A stretch of DNA of 28,388 nt from Fimisoma avicola (GCA_018714945.1 DVMO01000044.1:1-28388); one strand, 5' to 3'; positions 1 through 6,642 are shown, counted from the first letter of the stretch. Program-made: numbers and translations. Notes: a model not told the origin generated them from the sequence alone.

Positions 1-984
1 GCCGCCGGAAAGGACGCCTGACGGTATGCCGTCGATATATCCCCGGAACATGACGCCGTTGTAGTAGCTCATGTCGTTGACCAGAGAAAAGTCCAGGTGT
101 ATGCCGTCCAGCTCCTGATCTTCCAGGATACCGCAGATGACCGAAAGTTCTTCGATGGCACTGTCCATGGTCTCATTGAGGGAGACGGATCCAAGGGTTT
201 TCAGGACGCTTTCCGGGGAGCCGTAAGTTGAAGCCATGGTGATGGCCGTCTCCCTTAACTCTTCGTCAACGCCGATACTGTCAAAGAGGGTCATTATGCC
301 GTGGCGGTTTTTCTTGCGCAGGAGGGAAAGGAACATTTCCTCGTGCTTTGGCCTTAGGCTGAGCTCTTCTAGAAAGCCGCGGATAAGCCCCATGTGAGAC
401 ACATCCAGGATGTAGCGGCCCTGCTCCGGCTGCGCGGATGGGGATGCCGGCGTGCCTGCGGCTTGGCCCTGTGCGGCTTTGGCCTTTGCAACATCGGTCT
501 GTGCGGCCGGCAGTGCTGATGGGTCTGCCTCCGGCGCCGATCCTTCGGCTGCCTCCGGTGCCCCTCCGCTGAGGATCGCAAGACTTGCTGCGGCAAGAAT
601 AAGGACCTCGGCGATTTGGTAGATATCAAGATCTCCAATACACTCAAGGCCCATCTGCATGATTTCTTTATAGGTTTTCGTACTCTTTGAAGTCCGGTAG
701 ATATTTTCGTTGTAATAAACTTTCCTGACTACGCCGGGTATGTCGTTGTAATTCTTCACGATGGAAAGGGTCACATCCGGCTTGAGGGCCAGCAGCTTTC
801 CATTGGTATCGGTGAAAGTGATTATCTTGTCTCCGGCTAAAAAATCCTTATTCTCAGCATACAGATCATATTCTTCAAATTTGTTCATCTTGTAATGGAC
901 ATATCCGAAATGCTCGTAAAGCTGTCTGAGGCTGAGCATGTTTATATCTTCCTTTTTCAGGGTCTGATCAGATCTCAGTTTCAT
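1..984 (-). CDS. hisZ: ATP phosphoribosyltransferase regulatory subunit HisZ, 5' part (cut by window edge)
   Basis: HisZ is a catalytically inactive histidyl-tRNA-synthetase-like protein that binds short-form HisG and allows ATP phosphoribosyltransferase activity and histidine feedback in the first step of histidine synthesis. The 328 readable codons carry the class II synthetase-like core: YKMNKFEEYDLY near residues 33-44, FTDTNGKLLALKPDVTLS near 60-77, and YYNENIYR near 90. The reading frame is open to the window edge, so the C-terminus, and probably hisG, lie outside. Residues about 140-189 are an Ala/Pro/Gly/Gln-rich stretch between the helix ending LAILSG and the strand RYILDVSHMG; I know of no such linker in HisZ relatives. 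The ATG at 984 is chosen because a TGA lies four codons upstream in frame. An AAAGGA site sits about 13 nt upstream, rather far. HisS itself is the alternative, but the sequence fits HisZ better. Confidence 0.85.
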   Translation of the reverse strand, partial: MKLRSDQTLKKEDINMLSLRQLYEHFGYVHYKMNKFEEYDLYAENKDFLAGDKIITFTDTNGKLLALKPDVTLSIVKNYNDIPGVVRKVYYNENIYRTSKSTKTYKEIMQMGLECIGDLDIYQIAEVLILAAASLAILSGGAPEAAEGSAPEADPSALPAAQTDVAKAKAAQGQAAGTPASPSAQPEQGRYILDVSHMGLIRGFLEELSLRPKHEEMFLSLLRKKNRHGIMTLFDSIGVDEELRETAITMASTYGSPESVLKTLGSVSLNETMDSAIEELSVICGILEDQELDGIHLDFSLVNDMSYYNGVMFRGYIDGIPSGVLSGG

Positions 985-1063
985 ACTCTCTGTTCATATC
1001 CTTTCTTTTATTGATTCCGCATGGCTGTCAGCGCCGCATGGCCGCTTTCAACAGCACAAGAAA

Positions 1064-1092
1064 ACTATAACACATTAACGCAGTAAAGTAAA
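1064..1092 (-). promoter_or_regulatory. probable hisZ promoter
   Basis: On the minus strand TTTACT (1092-1087) and TATAGT (1069-1064) are separated by 17 nt. This would start transcription near 1057 and give a leader of about 70 nt. The leader contains a direct repeat of GCCATGCGG. No histidine-rich leader peptide or T-box was recognised. Confidence 0.5.
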
Positions 1093-1294
1093 GGGAAAAG
1101 TGGGCAGATTGTTGTTTTTTTGGCGGTGCACGGAGTTATCTGTCTGGTTGGATGTATAGCTGCGTATACCTGGGCAATACAGCCAATTCGGGGAAAATTG
1201 AGCCGGGACGGCCAGAGTTCCGGGATCGCCGATCATCATATGCTCAGTGTTCCAACTGCCGCATTTACACCGGAATCGTAAATTTTAATGGAAA

Positions 1295-1545
1295 TAGGGG
1301 GAGGTAATTCCCCCTGAATGAGAGAGAAAAACATATATAGGGGGAGAAAATAGAACCGTCGGAGTAGAAATGACAACTATAGTAGTCAAAAAAGAAAGGG
1401 AGGAGTGCAAAATATTCCCCCTGAAAAGGCAGAAGAACACAGATCAGGGGGAACTCGTCCCCCCTGGAATCCGATTTTTCAGCGGAAAAGGGGGACGAGT
1501 TCCCCTCATTTATATAAAACCACCACATTTAGGGGGAGACTCCCT
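1295..1545. repeat. cluster of GGGGGA...TCCCCC palindromes
   Basis: At least five copies of a G5A or TC5 core occur. AGGGGGA-GGTAAT-TCCCCCT lies at 1296-1315, AGGGGGAGA at 1339-1347, TTCCCCCTGA at 1415-1424, and AGGGGGAGACTCCC at 1531-1544. GGGGAACTCGTCCCCC (1448-1463) and its exact reverse complement GGGGGACGAGTTCCCC (1490-1505) form a 16-bp inverted repeat with a 26-nt loop, and each arm is itself nearly palindromic. The arrangement resembles a small dispersed palindromic repeat or a decayed miniature element; no transposase is present. Confidence 0.6.
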
Positions 1546-1724
1546 TGCCACAGCTTATCGCCCGGCCCAGATCAGCCCGTTACAAAAAATCTCTGCCGCT
1601 GTTCGATCCCGTGCAATGTACACCGCTATGCCGCAGGCCGCTGGCGCAGGGCTTCGGACAGATCCAGTATAATTTATCCCAAAACAGGAAAAACTAAGCC
1701 CAAAACAAAGGAGAGAACATTGTC

Positions 1725-2159
1725 ATGATAGAACAGGATACCATAAGATTGCTGCGGGAATGTGATGCCGGCATACAGATGGGTGTGTCGTCCATTGACG
1801 ATGTGGTGGACCATGTCCACAGCAGAGGTCTGAAAAAATACCTGAGCGACTGCAGGGAGCAGCACAGCAGATTAAAAGAAGAAATAGATACCATGCTCCA
1901 CGGCTTTCAGGACGGCGGAAAGGCGCCCAATCCACTGACCAGGGGCATGGCGCATGTCAGGACCAATGCCAGGATACTGATGGACAGCTCAGATGCGGCC
2001 ATTGCGGATATTATAACCGATGGATGCAATATGGGTGTCAAATCCCTGAACAGATACCTTAACCAGTACAAAGCAGCCGATGAAAGGTCAAAGGATATCA
2101 CCAAGAGGCTGATAAACCTGGAAGAAAAACTGACAGAGGAGATCAGGCATTTTCTCTGA
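1725..2159 (+). CDS. conserved helical protein of unknown function, DUF2383/ferritin-like type
   Basis: A 144-residue, almost wholly helical, soluble protein with no signal peptide or membrane segment. The pattern of four amphipathic helices and the phrases LLRECDAGIQMGVSSID near the N-terminus and DGCNMGVKSLNRYLNQY near residues 100-116 recall a family of four-helix-bundle proteins common in Clostridia and often annotated as DUF2383-like. No complete di-iron ExxH ligand set is obvious, so metal binding is not claimed. The ATG follows AAAGGAGAG by 11 nt. It stands alone between two repeat-rich non-coding stretches, with a weak hairpin (2246-2269) downstream. The family assignment is from memory of similar proteins; that it is a real gene is much more certain. 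Confidence 0.75.
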   Translation: MIEQDTIRLLRECDAGIQMGVSSIDDVVDHVHSRGLKKYLSDCREQHSRLKEEIDTMLHGFQDGGKAPNPLTRGMAHVRTNARILMDSSDAAIADIITDGCNMGVKSLNRYLNQYKAADERSKDITKRLINLEEKLTEEIRHFL

Positions 2160-2245
2160 TAAGACATCAGAGGTGCCCGTAACGGCGGAGCGACTGACGG
2201 CCTGCAGCAGCTGACCGGCAAAATCAACGGATAATGTCTAGGCAG

Positions 2246-2269
2246 TGGCAAACCGAAATATTTTTGCCA
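2246..2269 (+). terminator. hairpin downstream of the 1725 gene, possible terminator
   Basis: TGGCAAA (2246-2252) pairs with TTTGCCA (2263-2269) across a 10-nt A/T-rich loop. No T-tract follows, so termination is uncertain. Confidence 0.3.
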
Positions 2270-2276
2270 TGGAAAA

Positions 2277-2485
2277 GTTCTCAATAAGCGGAAAAACCAT
2301 GTTGACGAGAAACCTTTTTCTCGAAAGAGTTCTTAAAGACCGGTAAGGGCCGCCTGCTGAGAACCTGGTTTGCTGATACGGTTCTCTGCCCATTGTATTA
2401 TCTGTGCAAAGAGAACCTAAATTGCATTTGGATAACGATTTAGGTTCTCAGCGGCGGCCACGGAACGGGAAAAGAGAACTTTCCG
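2277..2485. repeat. cluster of hairpins sharing GAGAAC/GTTCTC
   Basis: CGAGAAA/TTTCTCG pair at 2306-2312 and 2317-2323. GAGAACC/GGTTCTC pair at 2359-2365 and 2380-2386. GAGAACCTAAAT pairs perfectly with ATTTAGGTTCTC at 2411-2422 and 2438-2449 (12 bp). Further GTTCTC and GAGAAC copies lie at about 2277 and 2473. The shared core suggests related units rather than chance hairpins. Confidence 0.55.
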
Positions 2486-2550
2486 CTGGCGCAGCGGCCG
2501 GCGGCATGAAAAAATATACCGTGCAAGGGTATATTGATGTATCACAGAAA

Positions 2551-2595
2551 AAAAGTCCCACATATTCTCGCTGCAGGAGAATATGCGGGACTTTT
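2551..2595. repeat. strong 19-bp hairpin with a 7-nt loop
   Basis: The left arm 2551-2569 (AAAAGTCCCACATATTCTC) is the reverse complement of 2577-2595 except for one mismatch (A2560/C2586). The loop is GCTGCAG. A-runs and T-runs at the two ends mean it could act as a two-way terminator, but the T-run is mostly inside the stem. It could equally be the core of a small repeat element. Confidence 0.6.
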
Positions 2596-2600
2596 CTTGT

Positions 2601-2621
2601 GCGGCCGGCCAGCGGCCGGCC
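2601..2621. repeat. two tandem GGCCGGCC palindromes
   Basis: GCGGCCGGCC is repeated with one base between the copies. A related GCGGCCGGC lies near 2493, and GCCGGCCGCCG recurs in the 31-bp repeats before ffh, so a GGCCGG-type motif recurs five times within 800 bases. Confidence 0.5.
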
Positions 2622-2716
2622 GGAGGATGGATGACCCAATGGACAAAAGCATCAATCGCGATAATTTCTGCTGCTGTCAGGTCATAAACACCTTTGCTGC
2701 TATCAAGCAAAAACGC

Positions 2717-2745
2717 TTGACAGCCCTGGTCAAAAATGCTAAACT
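2717..2745 (+). promoter_or_regulatory. promoter of the ylxM-ffh operon
   Basis: A perfect TTGACA -35 (2717-2722), a 17-nt spacer and TAAACT (2740-2745). A 6-bp inverted repeat, TCAAGC (2703-2708) with GCTTGA (2715-2720), overlaps the -35 box and could be an operator half-site pair. Transcription would start near 2752. Confidence 0.7.
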
Positions 2746-2855
2746 GTTTATCGTGTCAAGGAAAAAGACTTAACATCTCCGGGCAGCAGGTGACCCTCGG
2801 TGTACCAGGAGACAGTAAGCCGGAATATCCGGGAGACAAAAGGAGGAAGATCATA

Positions 2856-3221
2856 ATGGTCGACGACATAGCAAGAGCCAGTCTTTTGTATGACTTTTAC
2901 GGGGCTCTGCTCACCGACAGGCAGAGGGATGTTATGGCCCTATACCACGAGGAAAATCTTTCTCTTTCGGAAATAGCGCAGGAATACGACATTTCCAGGC
3001 AGGCAGTCCACGATACGCTAAAAAAAGCCGAGCAGGCCCTTTCAGAATACGAAAAAAAGCTGGGACTCGTAGATAAGCTGCTCATCAGGGAAAAGGCAAT
3101 AAACCGTATAGAAAAAGAGATAGACAGCCTGGAGGAGGCGGTCAGAGGAACTGACCACGAAAAACAGATCGACGACCGGCTCCAGAATATCAAAGACATA
3201 ATTGAAAGTATAGAAGACTGA
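2856..3221 (+). CDS. ylxM: YlxM, putative SRP-associated helix-turn-helix protein (UPF0122)
   Basis: YlxM is a 110-120-residue protein almost always encoded just before ffh in Firmicutes. In streptococci it binds SRP components and modulates the GTPase cycle. The 121-residue product has a sigma-70 region-4-like helix-turn-helix: LTDRQRDVMALYHEENLSLS near residues 19-38, then EIAQEYDISRQAVHDTLKKAE. A charged coiled tail follows. The ATG at 2856 follows AAAGGAGGAAG at an ideal distance. An earlier in-frame ATG overlaps the -10 box at 2736 and is therefore rejected. It is the first gene of the SRP/ribosome operon. In many relatives ftsY precedes it; here repeat-rich DNA does. Confidence 0.93.
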   Translation: MVDDIARASLLYDFYGALLTDRQRDVMALYHEENLSLSEIAQEYDISRQAVHDTLKKAEQALSEYEKKLGLVDKLLIREKAINRIEKEIDSLEEAVRGTDHEKQIDDRLQNIKDIIESIED

Positions 3222-3234
3222 CGGCGCAGGGCGT

Positions 3235-3300
3235 GCCGGCCGCCGCAGATGAACAAGCCGGATATGGCAGCCGGCCGCCGCAGATGAACAAGCCGGATAT
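3235..3300 (+). repeat. 31-bp perfect direct repeat between ylxM and ffh
   Basis: Bases 3235-3265 and 3270-3300 are identical over 31 bases, from GCCGGCCGCCG to AGCCGGATAT, with a 4-base spacer (period 35). The copies lie wholly in the 97-nt gap and upstream of the ffh ribosome site. The GCCGGC ends could pair with each other. Confidence 0.95.
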
Positions 3301-3318
3301 ACCGGCAGGGAGATACAA

Positions 3319-4659
3319 ATGGCTTTTGAATCACTTTCAGAAAAACTTCAGAATACCTTTAAAAAGATCCGCGGCAAGGGGGTCCTGACGGAAAACGACA
3401 TCAACGACGCCATGCGAGAAGTCAAACTGGCTCTGCTGGAAGCCGATGTCAACTTCAAGATCGTCAAGGAATTCGTTGCCGATGTCAAAGAAAAATGTCT
3501 TGGCCAGGAAGTCCTGCAGAGCCTGACTCCCGGCCAGCAGGTCATAAAGATAGTAAACGATCAGCTCACAGAGCTGATGGGAGGTACCGGCAGCAAGCTG
3601 ACCTATTCGCCCAGCGGATTTACGGTGCTGTTGATGGTGGGGCTTCAGGGAACAGGTAAGACCACCACCTGCGGCAAGCTGGCCGCATACCTGAAAAAGA
3701 ACGGCAAGAAGCCTATGCTCTGTGCCTGCGACATTTACAGGCCGGCAGCCATAGACCAGCTGGAAGTTGTGGGCAAAGCCGCCGATGTTCCTGTCTACAC
3801 CGACAGGAACAGCAAAAAGGCCGAAGAAATAGCTCTGGCGGCCCGCAAAGAAGCCGAAAAGAAAGGCTTCAATGTGCTCATCGTTGATACGGCCGGACGG
3901 CTCCAGATAGACGAAGAGCTCATGGAAGAGCTGGCCAGAGTCAAAAAAGCAGTCAAACCTCATGAGATACTGCTGGTAGTAGATGCCCTCACCGGTCAGG
4001 ATGCTGTCAACGCCGCAGAGGGATTTAACGAAAAGCTGGGCATCGACGGTATCATAATGACCAAGATGGACGGCGACTCCAGAGGAGGCGCAGCCCTTTC
4101 CGCCAAGAAGGTCACAGGAAAACCTGTCAAATTCGTCGGCATGGGCGAAAAACTGGACGAACTGGAACCTTTCTATCCGGACAGGATGGCAAGCCGTATC
4201 CTGGGAATGGGAGACATGCTCTCATTTATAGAAAAAGCTCAGGAAAGCTACGACGAGGAACAGGCAGCCAAGCTGGAAAAGAAACTCCGCAAGAACGACT
4301 TCACCCTGGAAGATTATCTGGAACAGATGGCCCAGATGCAGAAGATGGGCGGCCTCGGCAAGATGCTGGAAATGATACCTGGCATGGGAGGCAAGAAAGT
4401 CAGCGATGACGAGATAGAAAAGGGCGAAAAAGAGCTGAAACAGATGCAGGCCATCATCTGCTCCATGACCATAGAGGAGCGGAGAGACCCGAAGATACTC
4501 AACGCCGGAAGGCGCAGGAGGATAGCCGCAGGGTCGGGACAGCCTGTCAGCAAAGTCAACAACCTGATAAAAAAGTACGAGGATACCAAAAAGCTGATGA
4601 AGCAGTTCAGCAATCCCGGCTTTATGAAAAAAAATAAAAAGTTTAAAGGATTATTTTAA
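3319..4659 (+). CDS. ffh: signal recognition particle protein Ffh (SRP54)
   Basis: Ffh is the GTPase of the signal recognition particle. It binds 4.5S/SRP RNA and signal sequences and delivers ribosomes to FtsY at the membrane. The 446-residue product has an N helical bundle (1-90) and a G domain with GLQGTGKT (108-115), DIYRPAAIDQL (138-148), DTAGR (190-194) and TKMD (248-251). The Met-rich M domain starts near 295 and carries the RNA-binding stretch GRRRRIAAGSG (397-407). The length is normal for the family. The start is preceded by AGGGAG. It sits 97 nt after ylxM, behind a 31-bp duplication, and 14 nt before rpsP. Confidence 0.98.
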   Translation: MAFESLSEKLQNTFKKIRGKGVLTENDINDAMREVKLALLEADVNFKIVKEFVADVKEKCLGQEVLQSLTPGQQVIKIVNDQLTELMGGTGSKLTYSPSGFTVLLMVGLQGTGKTTTCGKLAAYLKKNGKKPMLCACDIYRPAAIDQLEVVGKAADVPVYTDRNSKKAEEIALAARKEAEKKGFNVLIVDTAGRLQIDEELMEELARVKKAVKPHEILLVVDALTGQDAVNAAEGFNEKLGIDGIIMTKMDGDSRGGAALSAKKVTGKPVKFVGMGEKLDELEPFYPDRMASRILGMGDMLSFIEKAQESYDEEQAAKLEKKLRKNDFTLEDYLEQMAQMQKMGGLGKMLEMIPGMGGKKVSDDEIEKGEKELKQMQAIICSMTIEERRDPKILNAGRRRRIAAGSGQPVSKVNNLIKKYEDTKKLMKQFSNPGFMKKNKKFKGLF

Positions 4660-4673
4660 GGAGGAAACACAAA

Positions 4674-4916
4674 ATGGTAAAGATCAGATTAAAGAGAATG
4701 GGAGCTCACAAGAAGCCTTTCTACAGAATAGTAGCTGCTGATGTAAGAGCGCCGAGAGACGGCAAGTTCATCGAGGAGATCGGATACTATGATCCGATGA
4801 AGGAACCAAAGGTCATCAAGATCAACGAAGAACTGGCAAAGAAATGGCTCAGCAACGGAGCACAGCCGACGGACACAGTAAGAGCCCTGTTCAAAAAGGC
4901 TGGAATATTAGAATAA
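4674..4916 (+). CDS. rpsP: 30S ribosomal protein S16
   Basis: S16 is a small-subunit protein needed for 30S assembly. The 80-residue product begins VKIRLKRMGAHKKPFYRIV and includes PRDGKFIEEIGYYDP, both diagnostic. The length fits Firmicutes S16. The ATG follows AAGGAGGAAACACAAA just after the ffh stop. The order ffh-rpsP-khpA-rimM-trmD is the standard Firmicutes ribosome-maturation operon. Confidence 0.98.
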   Translation: MVKIRLKRMGAHKKPFYRIVAADVRAPRDGKFIEEIGYYDPMKEPKVIKINEELAKKWLSNGAQPTDTVRALFKKAGILE

Positions 4917-4935
4917 CTGGAAAGCGGTGGAACTA

Positions 4936-5169
4936 ATGACGAAACTGGTTGAGGCAATAGCCAAGTCACTGGTAGACAATCCGGATGGCGTTGAAGTGAC
5001 GGAAACAGAAGGCCGTCAGGGAACGATCATCAAACTTAAAGTCGACCCGGGCGACATGGGAAAAGTTATAGGGAAGCAGGGCCGTATAGCCAAGGCTTTC
5101 CGCACTGTCGTCAATGCGGCCGCCACTAAGGAAAACAAAAAGGTGACTGTGGAAATCGTTAAAGAATAG
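4936..5169 (+). CDS. khpA: KhpA (YlqC), KH-domain RNA-binding protein
   Basis: KhpA is a small KH-domain protein that pairs with KhpB (Jag) and influences cell elongation and RNA levels in Gram-positives. The 77-residue product contains the KH signature GKVIGKQGRIAKAFRTVV and ends KVTVEIVKE. The ATG at 4936 gives the family's usual N-terminus (TKLVEAIAKSLVDNP). A GTG at 4927 would add three residues (MEL) and cannot be excluded, since both have modest ribosome sites. It lies 19 nt after rpsP. Confidence 0.95.
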   Translation: MTKLVEAIAKSLVDNPDGVEVTETEGRQGTIIKLKVDPGDMGKVIGKQGRIAKAFRTVVNAAATKENKKVTVEIVKE

Positions 5170-5180
5170 TTTGTATAATG

Positions 5181-5215
5181 TAGGCACATACTTACCGGAA
5201 GGTTTGATGTGCCTA
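5181..5215 (+). promoter_or_regulatory. inverted repeat between khpA and rimM covering a possible rimM start
   Basis: TAGGCACAT (5181-5189) is the exact reverse complement of ATGTGCCTA (5207-5215), with a 17-nt loop that holds the GGAAGG ribosome site. The GTG at 5209 lies in the right arm, so folding would hide that start codon. Confidence 0.55.
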
Positions 5216-5844
5216 TAATAATAAAAGGGGCGGCGCAGAGGGAAAAAGCCGCGCAGATGCAGCAGAAAATGGAAACAAAAAAAGATATGCAGAAGATAAC
5301 CATAGGCAAGATAGTCAATGCCGTAGGGCTCAAAGGCGAGGTCAGGATCTACAGCTATTCTGACCGTAAAGAGAGGTTTGAGGAGCTGGAAAGCCTTATA
5401 CTGACAGGAAAGAACGGAGACAGGACATATCAGGTTGAAAATATCCGTTACCAGAAAAACATGGTGATAGCCAAGCTTGCAGGCGTTGATGACAGGAACG
5501 GGGCAGAAGCCCTGAAAGATCACGATGTGAACATAACCGAAAGCCAGCTGCCCGATCTGGAAGAAGATACATTTTTCATAAAAGACCTGATCGGATGCAG
5601 TGCAGCCGATGAGGCCGGCGGCAAGGTCTTTGGCGTAATTGAGGATGTTATCCAAAACAGCGCTCAGGACATCTATGTGATCAGACTGGAACAGGGAGGC
5701 CAGGCAATGATACCGGCAGTAGGACAGTTCGTGCGCGAGGTGGATATAAAGAAAAAGATCGTGACCATAAGAGTGATACCGGGCCTTCTGCCGGATAGCG
5801 ATGATGAAGCTCCGGAAGGGAGCAAAGGCGGAACGGAGGCATAG
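5209..5844 (+). CDS. rimM: ribosome maturation factor RimM
   Basis: RimM binds S19 and helps mature the head of the 30S subunit. The conserved N-domain begins ITIGKIVNAVGLKGEVRIYSY, and the PRC-barrel half includes EEDTFFIKDLIGC and QAMIPAVGQFVREVDIKKKIV. The family normally begins within about ten residues of TIGKIV, which would fit the ATG at 5287 or 5269. The only good ribosome site (GGAAGG) precedes the GTG at 5209, which adds a Lys/Gln-rich N-terminal tail of 26 residues. I report the longer form, but the true start is open, partly because 5209 lies in a hairpin arm. The gene ends 3 nt before trmD. Confidence 0.9.
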   Translation: MPIIIKGAAQREKAAQMQQKMETKKDMQKITIGKIVNAVGLKGEVRIYSYSDRKERFEELESLILTGKNGDRTYQVENIRYQKNMVIAKLAGVDDRNGAEALKDHDVNITESQLPDLEEDTFFIKDLIGCSAADEAGGKVFGVIEDVIQNSAQDIYVIRLEQGGQAMIPAVGQFVREVDIKKKIVTIRVIPGLLPDSDDEAPEGSKGGTEA

Positions 5845-5847
5845 ACG

Positions 5848-6591
5848 GTGAATATAGATGTGTTGACTTTATTTCCGGAAATGTTCACGGCGGTCACCAA
5901 TACCAGTATCCTGGGCAGAGCCGCAGAAAAAGGCATAATAACCGTAAACCCGGTCAATATAAGGGATTTCAGCAATGATAAGCATAATAAGGCTGATGAT
6001 ACTCCTTTTGGAGGCGGGCCGGGCATGGTAATGCTGGCCGATCCCATATTCGGAGCATTAAGATCGGTTGACGCCTGCTCAAAAAAGATCATCTATATGT
6101 CGCCGAGAGGTCGGATACTTGATAAGGAGATGATAGGCAGACTGGCCTGTGAGGAAAACATCGTCATACTGTGCGGTCATTATGAGGGCGTTGACCAGAG
6201 AGTGATAGATTACTGGAACATGGAGGAAATTTCCATTGGAGATTATATCCTGACAGGCGGCGAATTGCCGGCTATGGTACTGATAGATGCTGTTGCCAGG
6301 TTCCTGCCGGAAGTGCTGGGAAATGCCATGTCTGCCGATGATGAGTCCATATATTCAGGACTGCTGGAATGCGACCAGTATACAAAACCCAGATCCTATC
6401 AAAATATGGAAGTTCCGGAAGTGCTTACAGGCGGCAATCATAAGATGATACACCTGTGGCAGTTTGAGAACGCCTTGAATTTGACCAGAGAAAGGCGTCC
6501 GGACCTGTGGGAAGCCTATCTTGACAGTGAGAAAAACCTTACAAAAGACGAGAAAAAAATATTGGAAAAGGTTGTGTCAAAACCCCTTTAG
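5848..6591 (+). CDS. trmD: tRNA (guanine-37-N1)-methyltransferase TrmD
   Basis: TrmD uses S-adenosylmethionine to make m1G37 in tRNAs, preventing +1 frameshifting. The 247-residue product opens with the typical MNIDVLTLFPEMF and has DDTPFGGGPGMVM (near residues 50-62) and the SPOUT-knot stretch IGDYILTGGELPAMV (near 130-144). It starts with GTG behind GGAGG at the end of rimM, so the two are probably translationally coupled. In many Firmicutes rplS follows; here a palindromic promoter region and an HlyD-type gene follow instead. Confidence 0.98.
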   Translation: MNIDVLTLFPEMFTAVTNTSILGRAAEKGIITVNPVNIRDFSNDKHNKADDTPFGGGPGMVMLADPIFGALRSVDACSKKIIYMSPRGRILDKEMIGRLACEENIVILCGHYEGVDQRVIDYWNMEEISIGDYILTGGELPAMVLIDAVARFLPEVLGNAMSADDESIYSGLLECDQYTKPRSYQNMEVPEVLTGGNHKMIHLWQFENALNLTRERRPDLWEAYLDSEKNLTKDEKKILEKVVSKPL

Positions 6592-6625
6592 AAATGTTGT
6601 AATACACAACATTTCGTGTTACAAT
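6591..6625 (+). promoter_or_regulatory. palindromic operator-like element overlapping a promoter
   Basis: GAAATGTTGT (6591-6600), five bases, then ACAACATTTC (6606-6615) make a perfect 10-bp-arm inverted repeat that starts on the last base of the trmD stop codon. It overlaps a likely sigma-A promoter: TTGTAA (6597-6602), a 17-nt spacer and TACAAT (6620-6625). No T-tract follows, so an operator is more likely than a terminator. The regulator is not identifiable here. Confidence 0.6.
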
Positions 6626-6642
6626 ACCAACAAGGGAAAAAG

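Larger units (their letters stand above)
985..1724. other. non-coding region between hisZ and the 1725 gene
   Basis: About 740 bases lie between divergent genes. The left part holds the hisZ promoter. Bases 1093-1290 show nothing I can name. Bases 1295-1545 hold a cluster of G5/C5 palindromes. The last 60 bases hold a possible -10 box (TATAAT, 1668-1673, no clear -35) and the AAAGGAGAG ribosome site for the 1725 gene. Short open frames here overlap on both strands, lack ribosome sites and look like by-products of the repeats. Confidence 0.6.
2160..2855. other. non-coding region rich in hairpins upstream of ylxM
   Basis: Nearly 700 bases without a credible gene. In order it holds a weak hairpin (2246-2269), a cluster of GAGAAC/GTTCTC hairpins (2277-2485), a strong hairpin (2551-2595), two tandem GGCCGGCC palindromes (2601-2621), and the ylxM promoter (2717-2745) with a leader of about 100 nt. 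The only open frames lack ribosome sites and run through the repeats. Confidence 0.6.

Noticed and set aside
1265..1528. 87-codon minus-strand open frame
   Set aside because: It runs through the G5/C5 palindromes, has no ribosome site, and its repeated Arg-Gly/Pro-Leu phrases simply mirror the DNA repeat.
2404..2773. Overlapping short plus-strand frames between the 1725 gene and ylxM
   Set aside because: They span hairpins and the ylxM promoter, lack ribosome sites and resemble no family.
2160..2855. SRP RNA or another known non-coding RNA near ffh
   Set aside because: No SRP RNA tetraloop domain or other known RNA signature could be recognised in the hairpins.
4966..5655. 229-codon minus-strand frame opposite khpA and rimM
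   Set aside because: It is antisense to two well-supported genes and has no family likeness.
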